A stretch of DNA of 64,000 nucleotides from Ptychodera flava (lineage: Eukaryota > Hemichordata > Enteropneusta > Ptychoderidae), in contig NC_091930.1 in assembly GCF_041260155.1 (NCBI RefSeq), positions 49,949,411 through 50,013,410 on the forward strand, written 5' to 3'. The translations under genes and the position numbers were made by a program. The notes under the pieces were generated by a model. The model was not told where the DNA came from. It was given only the letters and a program-made list of their open reading frames with translations, and searched no databases. Positions 13,246 to 26,267 of this stretch are shown here, one piece after another; position 1 is the first letter of the stretch, and every line of letters begins with the position of its first letter.

Positions 13246-14021
13246 TGTATAGTCGATAAACTGGCAACATGTATCTTTTTTGCATAAAATAACTTAAATT
13301 GCATCAAAACACATTTTTCAGGTACAATTAACTATACCAGCATAATGAATTCTATCTCCTTTACAGGGCAGTAGGTGATAGTCAATAAAATCTGCTTCTC
13401 TTTTGCAGGTCAACAGTTCAGTGTCAAAGGTCAAGATGCCTGTTTCCATGGAAAAAGTTTTATCCCAATGTTGTGATTGTCTTGAGTTTCAGGTGAAAAT
13501 ACACTATTTATAACAGTGATATAGAATAATGATGTCTAATTGGTTGTATGTGCTTACAGTTTCCAAAAGTAACTTTTCCTCCATTACGTTTCCATTATAA
13601 CCTCGACATTTCAATCTGGAATGTTTACTGCATAGGTATTTTGAAAAAAATCCATAATGAGATTGTTCTGACATCATATAAATTTAGTAAACATTGATTT
13701 TGCTGTAAATTACCATCGTTTTGTTCAAGTTTAATTAGTTACCATGGTAAATGGTGACCCTGGAAACATGACATCATCAAAATCAGGAAGAACTCACTGA
13801 ATTATGTGTATCTGCCAATTTTCAGATAGATTGATGGACATAAGTTACAGTTAACAAACAATAGGGCCTGATAACCTAGCTTTCTCATCAAACAGGATCT
13901 CGACAGTGCCGTCACATGTTATCCATACCAGTATTGCGTTTCACTCACCTGTCTACAAAGTTCTGACCATAAATCTATAGGCATTTAACGTATTTCTGTA
14001 AACTTTTCTAAAATCTTCAAA

Positions 14022-14026
<5 letters not shown>
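13246..14026. other. no feature recognised
   Basis: AT-rich, short frames only. Nothing here that I can assign. Confidence 0.4.

Positions 14027-14115
<89 letters not shown>
14027..14115. repeat. (AT)n microsatellite
   Basis: Uninterrupted AT dinucleotides for about 88 bases. Confidence 0.97.
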
Positions 14116-14119
<4 letters not shown>

Positions 14120-14149
14120 CAGTGTTTTCTTTGTAAATGTGTCTGAAAT

Positions 14150-15035
14150 GCCTACTATGGTGTGAAGTTCAAAGGTTGTAGAACATATAAAGAGGCTGTT
14201 AGAAAAGGAATAAGTGTCAGTGAGCATGACTGTAGAAAAAATTGGACAAGTTTTTTGAAAGCAAGTATGATTGTTGACATGCTACAAACAGCAAGGGCAA
14301 TGACCTTGAAGTTGGAACAATAGTTCAACAATAGTGATGACACACACAGAGCTATAGTGAAATTAAGCCAGATCTGCAGTGAATGAAGAAATCTTGAGAC
14401 TCAGTGATAAAAAACCTTGGAAAAAGAAATCTGAGCAATGACCTTTATTCCATGAAACAGAGTTACCGTACAAACAGCTCAGTACCACTGCCATAAGCTA
14501 TCCAGTAAAATGCTTCAATTTTGTCATTGAACAGACAAGGGTGATCCCTAAGAATTACGCTTGGCGCAAGAGAATATAACACCTAATGCCTTCGGAAAAC
14601 ATGATAATTGTTCGGCCAAATGTTCTGGTTTTAAGCCAGATCCAACAAAATGCATGCACAAGGCTTTCCCATTTGGCCTTGACCTGCAAGTTGATGCTTT
14701 AAAGAAAGGATCACCCTGAGCTATTCCAGAAATATGCAAGAAATAGTGTCAAACTTGAACATTTAGGTACCAGTCAAGCAAATGAGGGTATGAACCATAG
14801 CGTAGCAACCAAGACACCAAAGACACACCATTACTGTGATTCAGAAAGTCTTTCAAGAACAACAAAAAATCACACTGTTCCTACAACAGAGGAAATACAA
14901 CTACAGGTTGGTTTTCACAAAGCCACTGTAATTTGGATCATGGGAAACTGCCTAGAAAGCATTTTACTTGCCATTGCAAACATGTGTCAAGACAGTTGCA
15001 CTGTCAAAGGTCAACACTGTAATCAGTGCCTGTAG
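14150..15035 (+). pseudogene. broken Mutator-like transposase domain
   Basis: Consecutive plus-strand frames read YYGVKFKGCRTYKEAVRKG, SVSEHDCRKNWTSFLKASM and IVDMLQTARAM (14150-14320). Further on come SSQ-like GTSQANEGMNHSVATKTPKT and HHYCDSESLSRT (14765-14860). The first block is the His-Asp-Cys-x-x-Asn-Trp segment, and the second is the (S/T)Q-x-NE-x-x-N...PK motif, of the Mutator-like transposase family as I recall it. Between them a Lys/Pro-rich stretch at 14440-14760 continues in a different frame. Several in-frame stops and shifts show it is inactive. It is probably the middle of the protein whose N-terminal exon is at 6065-6253 and whose exonuclease is at 15400-15790. Confidence 0.6.
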
Positions 15036-15399
15036 TATTTTACGTACGCGCATTGTGACTGTAGACTTTTAACAGCTGACTATATTTTATATATTTATCA
15101 TTGACATTTGGTTGATATTGTATCTCTGTGTTGTAGTAATCTCCTTGTTGTTTCCAGGGTGTACTAAACTGACAACACACAGCAGCCATTGTAAAATGAC
15201 ATCACAAAATGCTGATCAAAGTTCATCACTACTGATACACATAGCATAATTTAAATGAGTAAGACAAAACAATAGATCTAATTAACTTAAATACCTGTAT
15301 TATATTGGTGACCCCTGCCATTTTATATCAATTAATAATTCTTTTTTTGTATTCTTATTCTGATGACATTATTCATCATGTATATTTTTACTTTCAGGT

Positions 15400-15790
15400 T
15401 CACCGCAGTGCAGATCTTTCTCGTGGTGGATTTACAACATCACATGCTGTTAAACTTAACAAGGTGCATAGGTGACAGCAACAAGTTCACATAAGACAGC
15501 ACTGACTGGTAGCGAGACGTACGCTTTATCATTATATTTCACCAGAAAATGTGTATAAACAGGCAACACAGATAACAGGACTATCAATTGTTTTTAGAGA
15601 TGGTAAAAGGGTTTTACTTCACAATGGGAAAAGCGTTCCAATTGTCTCCCCTAAAATTGCTATATCACAGTTTATTGACTGATTTAGTGCATTTGATGGC
15701 CCATATTTACTTGTTGGCCACAACGCTCATAAATTTGTTGCAAAACATTAACTGAATGCCCTCCATGGGTGTGGATTAGACACCAAAGTG
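15400..15790 (+). pseudogene. DEDDh-type exonuclease-like domain, broken
   Basis: The plus strand reads YHYISPENVYKQATQITGL, then SIVFRDGKRVLLHNGKSVPI, VSPKIAISQFID (stop), FSAFDGPYLLVGHNAHKFVA. This is the ExoII-to-ExoIII core of DnaQ-fold 3'-5' exonucleases. The preceding His-x-Tyr-Ile-x-Pro and the LLVGHNA-x-x-F motif, where the canonical Asp after F is absent, are both visible. Stop codons in the middle show decay. In the family I have in mind this domain follows the Mutator-like transposase domain at 14150-15035, and the tail at 16240-16490 completes it. Confidence 0.6.
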
Positions 15791-16238
15791 TTGTTACCGG
15801 CTGTGGGGATACTCTTTGTTTTTTCGCTGTCATCGTTGTAGTATATTCATCCTATATACATTCCTCCCCGCTAAGTTTATATGTCCGGTCAGAGTTCAGA
15901 GTTCATGACGTAGAGTTCATATGAATTCTAGTACATGGCTACACTGTGTGAGTCGTGTGTCTTTTGCTCTAATTCAAAAGTGCACTAAAACACAACAATC
16001 GTCCTAATCTTAAGTTCCTTGACAGCCCAATCATTATCTGTGTTAGTATTTCCTACAATCTTGATATCAATCCCATAATGAATTAGAGGATGTAGAAGCT
16101 CTACACAAATTGATTCATGTGGTAAGTGTTACCACTGATGATTCATTAGATTAGTCGTACAAGGTTGAATCATCAATGTACAGGAATTGTAAATACCTCC
16201 GAGTTTAAAAAAATAGACTTCAGTCTCTCACTCTAGTT

Positions 16239-16490
16239 TTGTGCAATCAACAACATAAGGTGATATCTTGTTGCATGGCACATAAAGTAGCTTCCACTAG
16301 ATTGAATTACTCCCATTTGACATTAGCTTATAAACGTAATGTTGTAGAAGGTTTGTCACCTTTATTGAAAGAGAATGTTGAAGGCAAACCTTGTGTTACT
16401 AAAAGCCAAAAGGTATTAGATTATCTACAGAAACATTTCTCAGAAAAAATTCACATAAATTGTTATGTAAATTGTAATCAAAAGTATTGA
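16239..16490 (+). pseudogene. C-terminal tail of the transposase/exonuclease protein
   Basis: The 83-codon open frame contains MAHKVASTRLNYSHLTLAYK and NVVEGLSPLLKENVEGKPCV then TKSQKVLDYLQKHFSEK. From memory this matches the family's C-terminal pattern (Ala-x-Ser-x-L-x-Y-x-H-L-x-x-A-(F/Y), a glycine-rich turn, L-L-x-E-x-V-x-G-K-P-x-V-T-K-S). It follows the exonuclease-like block by about 450 bases in the same orientation. This is the least damaged part of the gene. Confidence 0.55.
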
Positions 16491-16765
16491 GAAAAACAGC
16501 AAATTGTTTATCTGTACAATTATATTCTACATAGAACATGTATACATAAATATATACATCACAATAAAATACAAAATTAAATACACATTATATATTTTGC
16601 ATGAGATGTAATTACATGAGTGTGTAAAGAGTAATTAAATGTAAGTGCAACTACTCGTTTATTTTTCTTTTATGATGATGTGAAATAGACAGACCCTTTG
16701 GAAGCTTAGAAGTACCCTCAGTGTGTATCTGTACATGTATGTTTTTTTTTATATATGGATGGATG

Positions 16766-17165
16766 CACGCATGTATGTATGTATGTATGTATGTATGTAC
16801 GTGTGTATGTATGTATGTATGTATGTATGTATGTGTGTATGTATGTGTGTATGTATGTATGTATGTATGTATGTATGTATGTACTGGTATGTATGTATGT
16901 ATGTATGTATGTATGTATGTATGTATGTATGTATGTATGTATGTATGTATGTATGTACAGTATGTACCGTATGTACAGTATGTAGTGTATGTATGTACAG
17001 TGTATGTATGTATGTATGTATGTATGTATGTATGTATGTATGTATGTATGTATGTATGTGTGTATGAATGTAAGTTATTTATCTATGTGTGCTTGTATGT
17101 ATATGTATGTATGTATGTATGTACATATGTATGTATGTGTGTATGTCGTGTGTGTATGTATGTAA
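16766..17165. repeat. (TATG)n microsatellite, ~400 bp
   Basis: ATGT/TATG tetranucleotides run with a few GTGT and CAGT interruptions. The MYVCMYVC-type frames read out of it are artefacts. Confidence 0.97.
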
Positions 17166-17502
17166 AGATGTATAGATGTATATAAGTGAACATGAATGAT
17201 GTTGCCATGGTTGCCAGTAGATACCATGGTCTCAATAGAAAACCATTGATGGATATGAATGAAAACATTTGAATCACCAAATCTACATGTATCAATAGTA
17301 TCGATGGTCACCTGTCATTTTCACAATAGGATCATGCCATTGTTTTTAGAAAAGGCAATGATATGATTACAGTGTTAGATCTGTATTCAATATGAAGAGA
17401 TCATGTGTAAAAAGCCAGTAGGCCTATACCTTTATTCAAGAATTCAATAACGTAATCAATCTTGCCCATATATTTGTATGTGATTTGTAAAAAGATATTT
17501 TT

Positions 17503-17520
17503 ACTATAGAGGGCGCTGTT
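17503..17520 (+). promoter_or_regulatory. CTCF-like motif
   Basis: ACTATAGAGGGCGCTGTT matches the 3' half of the CTCF consensus (C-x-A-x-x-AG-x-GGGCGCT) well. A second copy in the same orientation is at 17835-17850 (TCAATAGAGGGCGCTG). Binding is not shown by sequence alone. Confidence 0.35.
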
Positions 17521-17834
17521 GCCAGCAAGTTTTATGGTGGACCCAATGATAATCATGTTGCATACTGTTATTGTAAGTGCAACTTTTAAATAAAGTTTAA
17601 AGTTAGAAATGGTCAAAAATGCCCAAAATGTTAATTTTGACCGGAAAAAATAATGCACCGTCTTATAATGGCTAGAAATTTAATTTAAAAATGCAATGGT
17701 GAGTTTTCAGGAAAGCAATTTATTCACTCAGAAATTATCATTACATAATGCCAGCTTATATCATTTTTACTCTTCAAGAAGCCAAAAATCGACAAGTCTT
17801 TCTTCGGAAATGAATAAAATCGCGAGATGTTTGG

Positions 17835-17850
17835 TCAATAGAGGGCGCTG
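17835..17850 (+). promoter_or_regulatory. second CTCF-like motif
   Basis: TCAATAGAGGGCGCTG, same strand as the motif 330 bases upstream. Confidence 0.33.
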
Positions 17851-19490
17851 TTGTCAAAACGTATGACGGTTAACCTCATGTCTTTCTACAAATAACTTTA
17901 CCGTACCAAATATCATCAACTACAGAAATTTGAAAACATTCTAAGAAACTATAAATTTGAGTTGCATACTACCTTAAACAATGTTAAAGAAACTGGACAA
18001 AGAATTCAACTAGTAGTGAGTGGTCGAATTCTTTAAAGGTTTTCTCACCTTCGAAGCCGTACCATAACGTTTTGATGACAGTCCAAGAGATTTCTTCGCA
18101 TTCGTATGGAGAAAATTGCTGTGGTTTATGTTCATGTCTCAATAGAACAGAACGGCGAGTAAGAATAGAACATTAGCTAATAATATTTGAAACTCTATGA
18201 CTTAAACGACAGCGCCTGCTCATGCTTGGTCTTCTGAACTTTCGATATGGCCCCCGTTTCAAAATTTTATTAACGCCGGAGTAGATGATGCGCAGTGGCA
18301 CACTTATCTAGCGCCATCACGGTCGACTTCTTAATTCTTTTTCTCACAGTGAAACAGGACGTTGTCTCACATTTGAATTGTAATTTCGTCATATTTTTTC
18401 CGAGAGGTATTAGAGTATTTTCAATGATTGTTTTATTCCGTATTTGTGTACGCAGTGTTGTTTTTTTCAAGATTACTTAGACCTACTTTTTGTAAACTCA
18501 GCACCCATTTTATTTTGTGTATGAATTATTACGTGTGTATTTAAGTTGAAATTCTGTGTGTATGTCTTTTTGCAAGTCATTCAAACGTAGACTTAATTTT
18601 TGTTTTGTCTTGCTATTTATTTTCTCAGTCGTTTCAAAGATTGACTTGCTGACAACAACGTTCTGTTTATACCATTTTGTGTTTTTTTAATATTACTAAC
18701 TATTAACTACTAACTAGATATTTTACTTTATTGCACGCGATTATAATACTTCACATAAATGCTATGTTTATTAATATTACAGAAATTAAATACGATCATT
18801 TAGACAAAATAGCTTTACAAGTATTATTCATTCGCGTCTAAGAACTTATTTCCAAAGAAAAATTGACAGCTGATATTTGTACTTTAACGATAAACATTTT
18901 CGAAACATTCGGCGCGCCGTAAGATCACATATAGTGCCTCACTACATTGTTTCATGTTAAGTTCGAACGTAGCGATAATGACAGCCCAGTGGGTAACGTT
19001 ACCTTATTATGTACACCGCCCTGCTATCAAGCTGCATCACACTTGCATCTCGTGCACACTGATACTGGTTGTTGGGTATTCCATACTATCGCGATAGGTG
19101 TGAGCTGGTTCAAAACAAAAGTATCCCAGACGCAAATGTCATGCTGATCAATGAAGTCACAACATTTACAGTGCGAACTGTCAATGCCTATTGATACTGT
19201 TGCCTTTTTATCCCCCTTGCAAACTTAACAATGCAAAGGCCGATAAGGCCTCCCTTGTTTTTTGTACCCACTGTACTGCGATCTGGTCCTACAATTCATA
19301 ATTACCCGTAGCATGATCGTCACCTCAAAAAATCACACAAAGGTGTTGCGTCGCTTCAGATACCCTATGAGACCATTGTACTTACCAGACTTTGCAAGTT
19401 TACCATCTATGGCTTATTCAAATGTTTTGTTCATGTCATAATATATATCTGAACTTTTCACTTTTAACTGATTCCCTTGTAAACCTCTTC
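17851..19490. other. no gene recognised
   Basis: AT-rich, short open frames only. I see no motif or repeat structure that I can support. Confidence 0.4.
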
Positions 19491-19494
19491 TATC

Positions 19495-19910
19495 TGGCAG
19501 CGAAAAGGAAAGCGCAGAACATTGTCAATGATTCTGATCACCCTCTTCATGGTTACTTCCAGAAACTCCCGTCAGGGAGACGTTTTCGGGTTCCTCGTGC
19601 AAAGAAAAAACTCTTCAAAAAGTCATTTCTTTCATCGTCAGTTTCAATTTTAAACTCAAACTCGATGTAGTTGTTTTAAACCTCCAGTTGGTCCTTAGTT
19701 GTTTCCGTCTGTGTTTCAATTTTTGTATCTATGTCGCTACCTTATGTGTGTGTTTTAAGCATTTCAATGTATAATGCATCCCTTTTTATAGAATGCTTTT
19801 GCTAGTTGTACTATTTTAATTTGTATATGATGAGCCTGAAGGCAAATTTCTACATTTATTGTGGATAATAAAGTAATTGAATTGAATTGAATTGAATTAA
19901 ATTGAATTTT
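19495..19910 (+). mobile_element. 5'-truncated CR1/L2-like non-LTR retrotransposon (3' end)
   Basis: From 19499 the frame reads AAKRKAQNIVNDSDHPLHGY, FQKLPSGRRFRVPRAKKKLF and KKSFLSSSVSILN. This is the extreme C-terminus typical of CR1/L2-clade reverse transcriptase ORF2 proteins (HPL...LPSGRR-(F/Y)-R-V-P...SF). After the stop at about 19668 a ~200 bp 3' untranslated region leads to AATAAAG. It ends in tandem ATTGA units at 19876-19908, the usual short-repeat tail of this clade. All of the RT and endonuclease is missing, so this is a dead 5'-truncated insertion. Confidence 0.85.
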
Positions 19911-20641
19911 TACAATACCACGTAGAACATATGGTCTGTGCAGCCCTTTGGCTTTTAAACTTCCGAAAATCGCCAAAGTACATACATTTCGTTATACTGT
20001 ACAACATGGTCACCATGCTGGGACAATCAAATCGGTCAATCTCCACTGTATCTTTCCCACTTACTAGCGGAAATGGAATCCCAGGGCACCCAGTCTGCTG
20101 TTAAAAGATACCTCCATGATGTCATCAGCTCGTCACGAGCCCATGGACGGCCGAGTCATCGATCAAAATTGACGAATTTATCATGGATATGAATAACATG
20201 TATCAAAATCAACAAATCATGGTGTCAGGTGACTGATTCCATTCTTTGCATCGACATATGTTGTATTGTTGTTGAACTTCCGCAATAGTAATATAATTGT
20301 TTAACTGTCTTCATTGGAGTATCGCCATGCAAGAGGTCATTGGGATGCATGAACAGTGTAGAGGCTCTCTATGCACTATGCCCATCGGTTTACCACCACT
20401 CAAGATCTTAATCATTTCCAATCTAATGTCACAAGGATTAATTATGTCTGTTTGAAAAAAAATGTTCTTCACTTATTGTCAAATTTAGTATTGGTGATGT
20501 GCTCAGACTGCACTATTTATAGTACTGAGAATAAATAAAATAAACAAGTCTGTGAATGTTTTCTTGGATTGAGGTGAATTCGTATATTCACCTGTATTTT
20601 GCAAATTCCCCTGCATTTTACGGTGTAGCGCACTGCTATGA
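19911..20641. other. no gene recognised
   Basis: Nothing here that I can support beyond short frames. Confidence 0.4.
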
Positions 20642-20901
20642 CGTGGGCGGGTAAAATTTTACATCGTTTGTCGACCAATATTCCTATATCCGGATTGCAA
20701 CATCGAATCTTACTCCGGAAGACATGGCTCAGACATAAACGATAGATTTGCTCATAAGGCCAACGGAGTGGAAGAATGCTGCCAGCTTTGTAATGATAGT
20801 AATGGATGCGTGTCTTACGGCTTTGATATCAGAAGTAAGAACTGCTGGTTGAAGGACGAAATGCCCTGGATAACGAACGTATTCACCAGATTTTCACTCA
20901 G
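20642..20901 (+). CDS. PAN/Apple-domain exon (isolated, 5' boundary uncertain)
   Basis: The frame open from 20642 reaches a donor at CACTCAG|GTAATG. It includes PDCNIESYSGRHGSDINDRF, then HKANGVEECCQLCNDSNGC, then VSYGFDIRSKNCWLKDEM. The CC-x-x-C, x-C, x-CWLK cysteine order is the PAN/Apple fold, a disulfide-rich extracellular module that binds carbohydrate or protein. The six-cysteine core looks intact. A convincing AG acceptor is absent between the upstream in-frame stop (20639-20641) and the first cysteine, and no partner exons are seen within several kb. It is either part of a gene with distant exons or a relic. Confidence 0.55.
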
Positions 20902-23900
20902 GTAATGTACAAACTGATACATGATATGTGAGAAGTATTTAAGAGTAAAATGACGAAATGTTGCTCATTTTCTATCAACGTAAATAGATGCCTAAGACAT
21001 TCGGTCAGAAAAATCAAAGGAAGATAATGACTAGCGGAACCAGAGTTTTAAAAATGGCTTTATGGACCTGGATAAGGAAGGCTAAGGCTGCGTTCACAAA
21101 AATCAGTTGGGGGGGGGGGGGCTAGAGGAATTCAGAGGGAATTCGAAAATTGTTGGGGTAGTAGAGGGGGAGGACTTGATTTTGTTCTGCCTGTAGGGGG
21201 ACTTGAAATTTTTTTGGTTCCCTTTTATACATTTTAAAATTCCAAGTTTTTGTAGGTAATTCAATGAAAAATGAATACCACTTTTATGTCATCCATTTGT
21301 TGTAATGTTTGTAATACTTCAACAAAATCTAGAATAATTTTGTCACATTTCATGACTTTTATCTTGAAAAAATCTAAACATGTATGATTTGTCGTAAAAA
21401 AACAAACTTGAGCCTAGTAACAGGGCAGAAGCTGCGACTGTTGATGAATTTTGCAATATTTCTGTCAACTACAGTTTCTTGCTTTTTCCCTACAGCATGC
21501 CATCTCAAACACACAATATTCAGTTTGTCGACAAAGCCTGTATGTACAAATTTATATTAGTTGATAATTTAATTAGAGTCCAGACTGGCAGTCAGTTGTC
21601 AGTGATACAAATGCATTGTACACATACAGAGACTGTGTTAGCAAGCTGAATACTGGACATCCTGCAGGGAGTAGAACAAGGACGAACTGTACAGTTGTAT
21701 AAACTGAACAAAAATATTGTCAAAATTATCAAAGTTAATACAGCTACTCCCTGCTGGCAGTGTCACTATCAGGTACCGCCCTGCTGAGCAGTGACAGAGA
21801 TAGCTCTGGCTCTGATGTACATGGTAGTTGAAGAAGAGTTTGAATCAAATGAAACTCAAGACATTGAAACATATACTTGTACATAAGATCAGGCCAATGA
21901 GCAACACATGGAAGACCAGGAGACTTAAAAAATTATCAGGTACTTTAGAAAGAAGATAGGGTCACCATGCTTGATTTTCTAAATTTTCACATTATCATCA
22001 TAAAATAATGCAAAATCAAAACTTTGAACAGTAAAGACTGTGTGAAAAAATACGTGACTAAATTAGAGTACGTATTTTTAACATTTCACCACTATGAATA
22101 GGCTTTTTAATGTAAAATATATTAAATAATTGCAGCAGTTGTGTCAGTTAATTGGAAACTTTTGCTTTTGAGATATTGCAAAAGGACACATGTGAAAATG
22201 TGTGATATATTATACTTTCACAAGTTTCCGTCATCTGATAAGTTTCTTCCTCTCGGCGAGTCTCTTGTTGTTTATTGTGCAGTATGGAATGACTGTGTAA
22301 ACACTTATTCATCTTTCAGAGCCAACACGAAGTACTGCGGCGCCTGATTTGAACCCCCACACCCCCTAATTACCTAGGTCCACCAAGTCATTACAAGGTT
22401 ACGAAACACAGTTTGTGTCATTTGTATTTGGTTAACTGGTAATTTCTAACATTTACTCTGAACCCTGGAACCTATTCGTGACTCAAGCTTATCTGACCCT
22501 ATCTTCTATGTATAAACGTTAACATAATTGCATATTTGGTGAACTTAACAGGATTCGTGTGGATCAAGGTACGTATCCTAAGTGTCTCTTAGTTTCATAC
22601 CGATAGCGTTACTTTGAACAAATACCCTCGTTTCTCGAGGGTCTATGCTTTGAATCACTGACAGTTTGACTCAACCTTTGTATCCAGTATTGTTACTGTG
22701 ATCTATCATCTGTCAGTAAAGCTTCACACTGTGACTGCTTCTCAATGCTTCACAGCCAAGACAGCCGAGCGTGCATGCATTTTAGAAATGAGTGTGAAAA
22801 GCAATCAAGCTGTCGTTTTGAATTTACGACACGTCTGCTGACTCGTCAGTATGTTACCTAAAATTGTATGAAAAGTCAATATTCTCACTTACAGCAGATT
22901 GATTTGTTTGGTGCATGCACATTGGAGTACAGAACGAATGTAGTATTATAAGTCAAAGGCTGCAACTTTTTGAAACAAGTAATTTCAATTTTGCTTGATA
23001 GCACATATTACGGAAGTAGAGAGCCGCGAAACCCTGGGTACAAACTCAATAAACATAGATGTTCCTTGCCCAGAATGACGAAGTGCGCATATGGGGCTAC
23101 GGGTGTTCCCCTAATCCAGTCCGCTACTTTGAGTATAATGCATGCTCTATGAATTAGAAATCCGCGCGGCGATATTGTACTAAAACGAATCCAAACGACG
23201 ATTGACACATTTTCATATGCCTTCAATTTGATGGAAGACTCTTGGTAATCTGAAAAATACGTGTAGTGAGTCATGAATTGACGGCACAGTTGTCGGCGAT
23301 ATCACAACTACAGAGTGGTAATGGTGACGGAATATATTTATTCCATTGACCTTTTTTCAGGTCACTTGTCTGTTCACCCATTATCAGAGGAATTAGAACA
23401 CCTGAGTTCTGTTTGTAGTGTGCACGTATACATATTAAGTACCGCCAGACTGGAGCCGTCAACGTCGTACAGCGATAAATCATCTTACGGAGTAAACGCC
23501 TGATACAAATCACTGTACAAGCCTGGCTGCTTATGATTGCAAGAGGTTCATACAAAGTTAGAAATACCTCATGCGACATCTTAAGGCCAAAAATAAACAA
23601 ATAAATGGTGCTGTTACGATAACATAGTTTGCAAAAATAGGGTTGGTAGGTCGGCAGGAATTTTTTCCCAAAATATTTTTATGTTTAGATATGCATTTTC
23701 AGGGATTCAGGGCGATCAAACACTGGGCCACAACATTTCCAGAAAAAACGTATCATACATATGAAAGGAATAAAAACATGAAAGACGTCCTCGCTCAAGC
23801 AAAAATCAAATGCCAGGTAACGAACACGTGATTTTTCGGGGATTTTCTTTTTTTTACTTCCATGTTAACGTATACATAGCTCTAAAAAGTTTTGGATCGG

Positions 23901-24832
23901 CAGGCAAAAAATAGGGTAGGTCGGTTTATCAGGACAGGACAATTTTTTCTTTTGCCTAAGAATGATAAATGTCGAAAGAAGAAACAAGGGAAGGCTTGAC
24001 TTTGATACTGCAGGAATTTGGAAAAAGCAAAAGTTATTTGCTAGCTTGTATAGTTTAAGCCTGTGATTTTCGTGTATTTCTTGCCATTTGCGTAAAAATA
24101 TATAACTGAAGTAAATGTGATATGTGAATCAAGGACAAACTAATGCTATAGTTCAATGGGAAGCACATATTGATAATCATTTTGTTCACAAATCAGAACA
24201 CTTCATAAGCAGATACAATAGCTAATTCCGAACGATGGAGATTTTGAATTATCGACTTAGGTTTTCAGCATTCTTAGTATGATTCCGACCACGATGGCAG
24301 ACTCATGTGTCGGGGTATTTTGCCTTGAATTTGGCGCTCTTCAATTGGTGTTTTGACATTGGCCATGGATTATTGAAATTAGCACAACCATGAAGCTTGT
24401 TAGCATGATTGTATTTCAACTAACACGTAGATGATGATTATATCGTGTGATGTGCATAGCATGTCCTTCCCTCTATATATTGTTACATTGGAAAACATCA
24501 TAAAAAGACGCGGCCATTTAGGAGACTTTCACTGAAAATCACACTGCGCATCATTAGCGACACATAAAATCGTTTAACCGGGTATTATCATATAAATACG
24601 TGGAAGCGAGACCATGTTGTGTGTTTTATTCATGTATTCAAAGGTTGATAATTTACATACAGTGATAGGCTTTGGTCACGAGTTCTATAGCGACACAGTT
24701 CAAACAGAGTTCATCGTTGTTTGTGTGTTTCTCTCCGACATTTCCGGGCTATCTTTAATCAGAATTACATCATTTGTGAGAGTCTCGGTCACTTTTCATA
24801 TCGATTTTGATTTGTTCTGATCCTGAGTTGAC
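20902..24832. other. intergenic, no gene recognised
   Basis: Contains a G homopolymer run (about 21109-21121) in a purine-rich patch and scattered short frames. Two similar direct stretches lie at 23636-23660 and 23905-23930 (AAAATAGGG then TAGGTCGG), which may be a small repeat family. Nothing coding is supported. Confidence 0.4.
24588..24600 (+). promoter_or_regulatory. possible TATA box of the GT/TRADD-N gene
   Basis: TATCATATAAATA lies about 235 bases upstream of the predicted start codon, with no intervening better candidate. It is a weak, composition-prone call in AT-rich DNA. Confidence 0.25.
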
Positions 24833-24948
24833 ATGGCAAGCTCTGACGCAAGACCACATACTTCTGACAGCAAAGGCGGTGTACCTGCTAAACGCCCAGA
24901 TAGTAATGGCGGCCGACGTGGCAGTACAACGGCAACAAAGACTGAAAG
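24833..24948 (+). CDS. GT-B/TRADD-N gene, exon 1 (disordered N-terminus)
   Basis: ATG at 24833 opens MASSDARPHTSDSKGGVPAK, then RPDSNGGRRGSTTATKTE, and stops at a consensus donor GAAAG|GTAAGC in phase 2. It joins in frame (AG+C = Ser) to the acceptor at 26267, which leads into the next exon's SNMVKKALIVSD. It is Ser/Thr/Gly/Lys-rich, without a signal peptide or membrane segment, so the product should be cytosolic. I chose this start because it gives an exact splice join and a TATA-like element lies upstream. A start at the internal methionine (26272) in exon 2 is the alternative. Confidence 0.65.
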
Positions 24949-26267
24949 GTAAGCTGTATACACGCGCCCAGTAAGGCAGTATCTCATTGAAACACGACCA
25001 ATTATGTCCAGGTGTTGAGATATTTACATTGAAGTAGAAATTTCTCGATGTGATGACGGCAAAGGAGGAAAAAAATCATATTAACATAAAAAGTCTTAAG
25101 ATATATATTGCAAGCCAAGAGACACAGTTTCACTATTTGACTTTGTGTCCTCAATGCTATACAGATGAGGTGACACTATCGCCCTCTATAGGTGGATGGC
25201 TGTTAAGGGTGAATAGTATTTTCAATTATTATCATCACAAGGGAACCCCATTTTGAGGATGTCCAAATGATTTTATTTGTTTCAAAAAATATTCACGCTT
25301 ATTCAGGGAATTTCTCAATTACGGTTGATGTATATGAATAAAGTACGAAGAACTGCTAACCTAGGGTAGTACATTACAGCTGTACATTTTGCGTGCAGCT
25401 ATATTTTTGAACGTCTATAACACTATAGATAGGGTGTTGCCAATGAAAAGTTTGGAATATTGAAATATTACGTATTTTAAAATGTCACTGTACGATTTAA
25501 TGAATTATAGAAAGAATATTCAAGTCGCTCATATCGAGTCGCTATCTTCTTTATCGGAAGATGGAAGACGATGGTGTCATCGTAATTTAACGTGAAAATC
25601 ACTCTTTGTGATGGGCCCCTAGGTCTTTTGAGCTTACTGCTTTATAATTACAATAATTTATGTGAGGTTGGATCGATTCAAAGGCCGTCGATTATTCAAA
25701 CCACATGATTTTGCTTGTTCACAAATACTTCTTTTTACCTTAGCTTACTAGGCTGAGCGCTTGCGTTGCATTGTCCAGGAATTTAGGCTTATTCCTTGAA
25801 ACCTCGAGTGGACGTAGTTGCCACTCGAAGTGGATGACGCACATATGTATAGACCGGTTTGAAAGTTAACTCCTCGCCGTTGTTAAAGTGGCTGATACAA
25901 AATGTAAAATGGCGCCTTGAAAGATAGATAAAGATGAACGAGTCGATAACTTGAATACCCTTTCAGTAGTAAATTTTACATTAGATTACTGATGTGATAA
26001 AACGCCCATCGCTGGCCGTGCAATATGGTATAGAGCAGATAGATCGAGCCCATGCATTCAAAATATCATTTTAAAAGTATTCAAGTGTAAAACTTGTGAA
26101 ATAAGATTTCAAATCTGACTCAGTGTAAGTCGTAAGGCAAGTGTTTTGCTCTAGAAACGTGCACGGTTCAATTAGGCAACAGTAATGTATTACACATAAA
26201 GTAGATTATGAAAACCGTACACTGGTCACAGAAAACCAAAATACTTTCTCCTTTATCTTGCTGACAG

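Noticed and set aside
16721-17185. Long open frames of MYVC repeats
   Set aside because: Pure read-through of a TATG microsatellite; all frames lack stops because the repeat has none.
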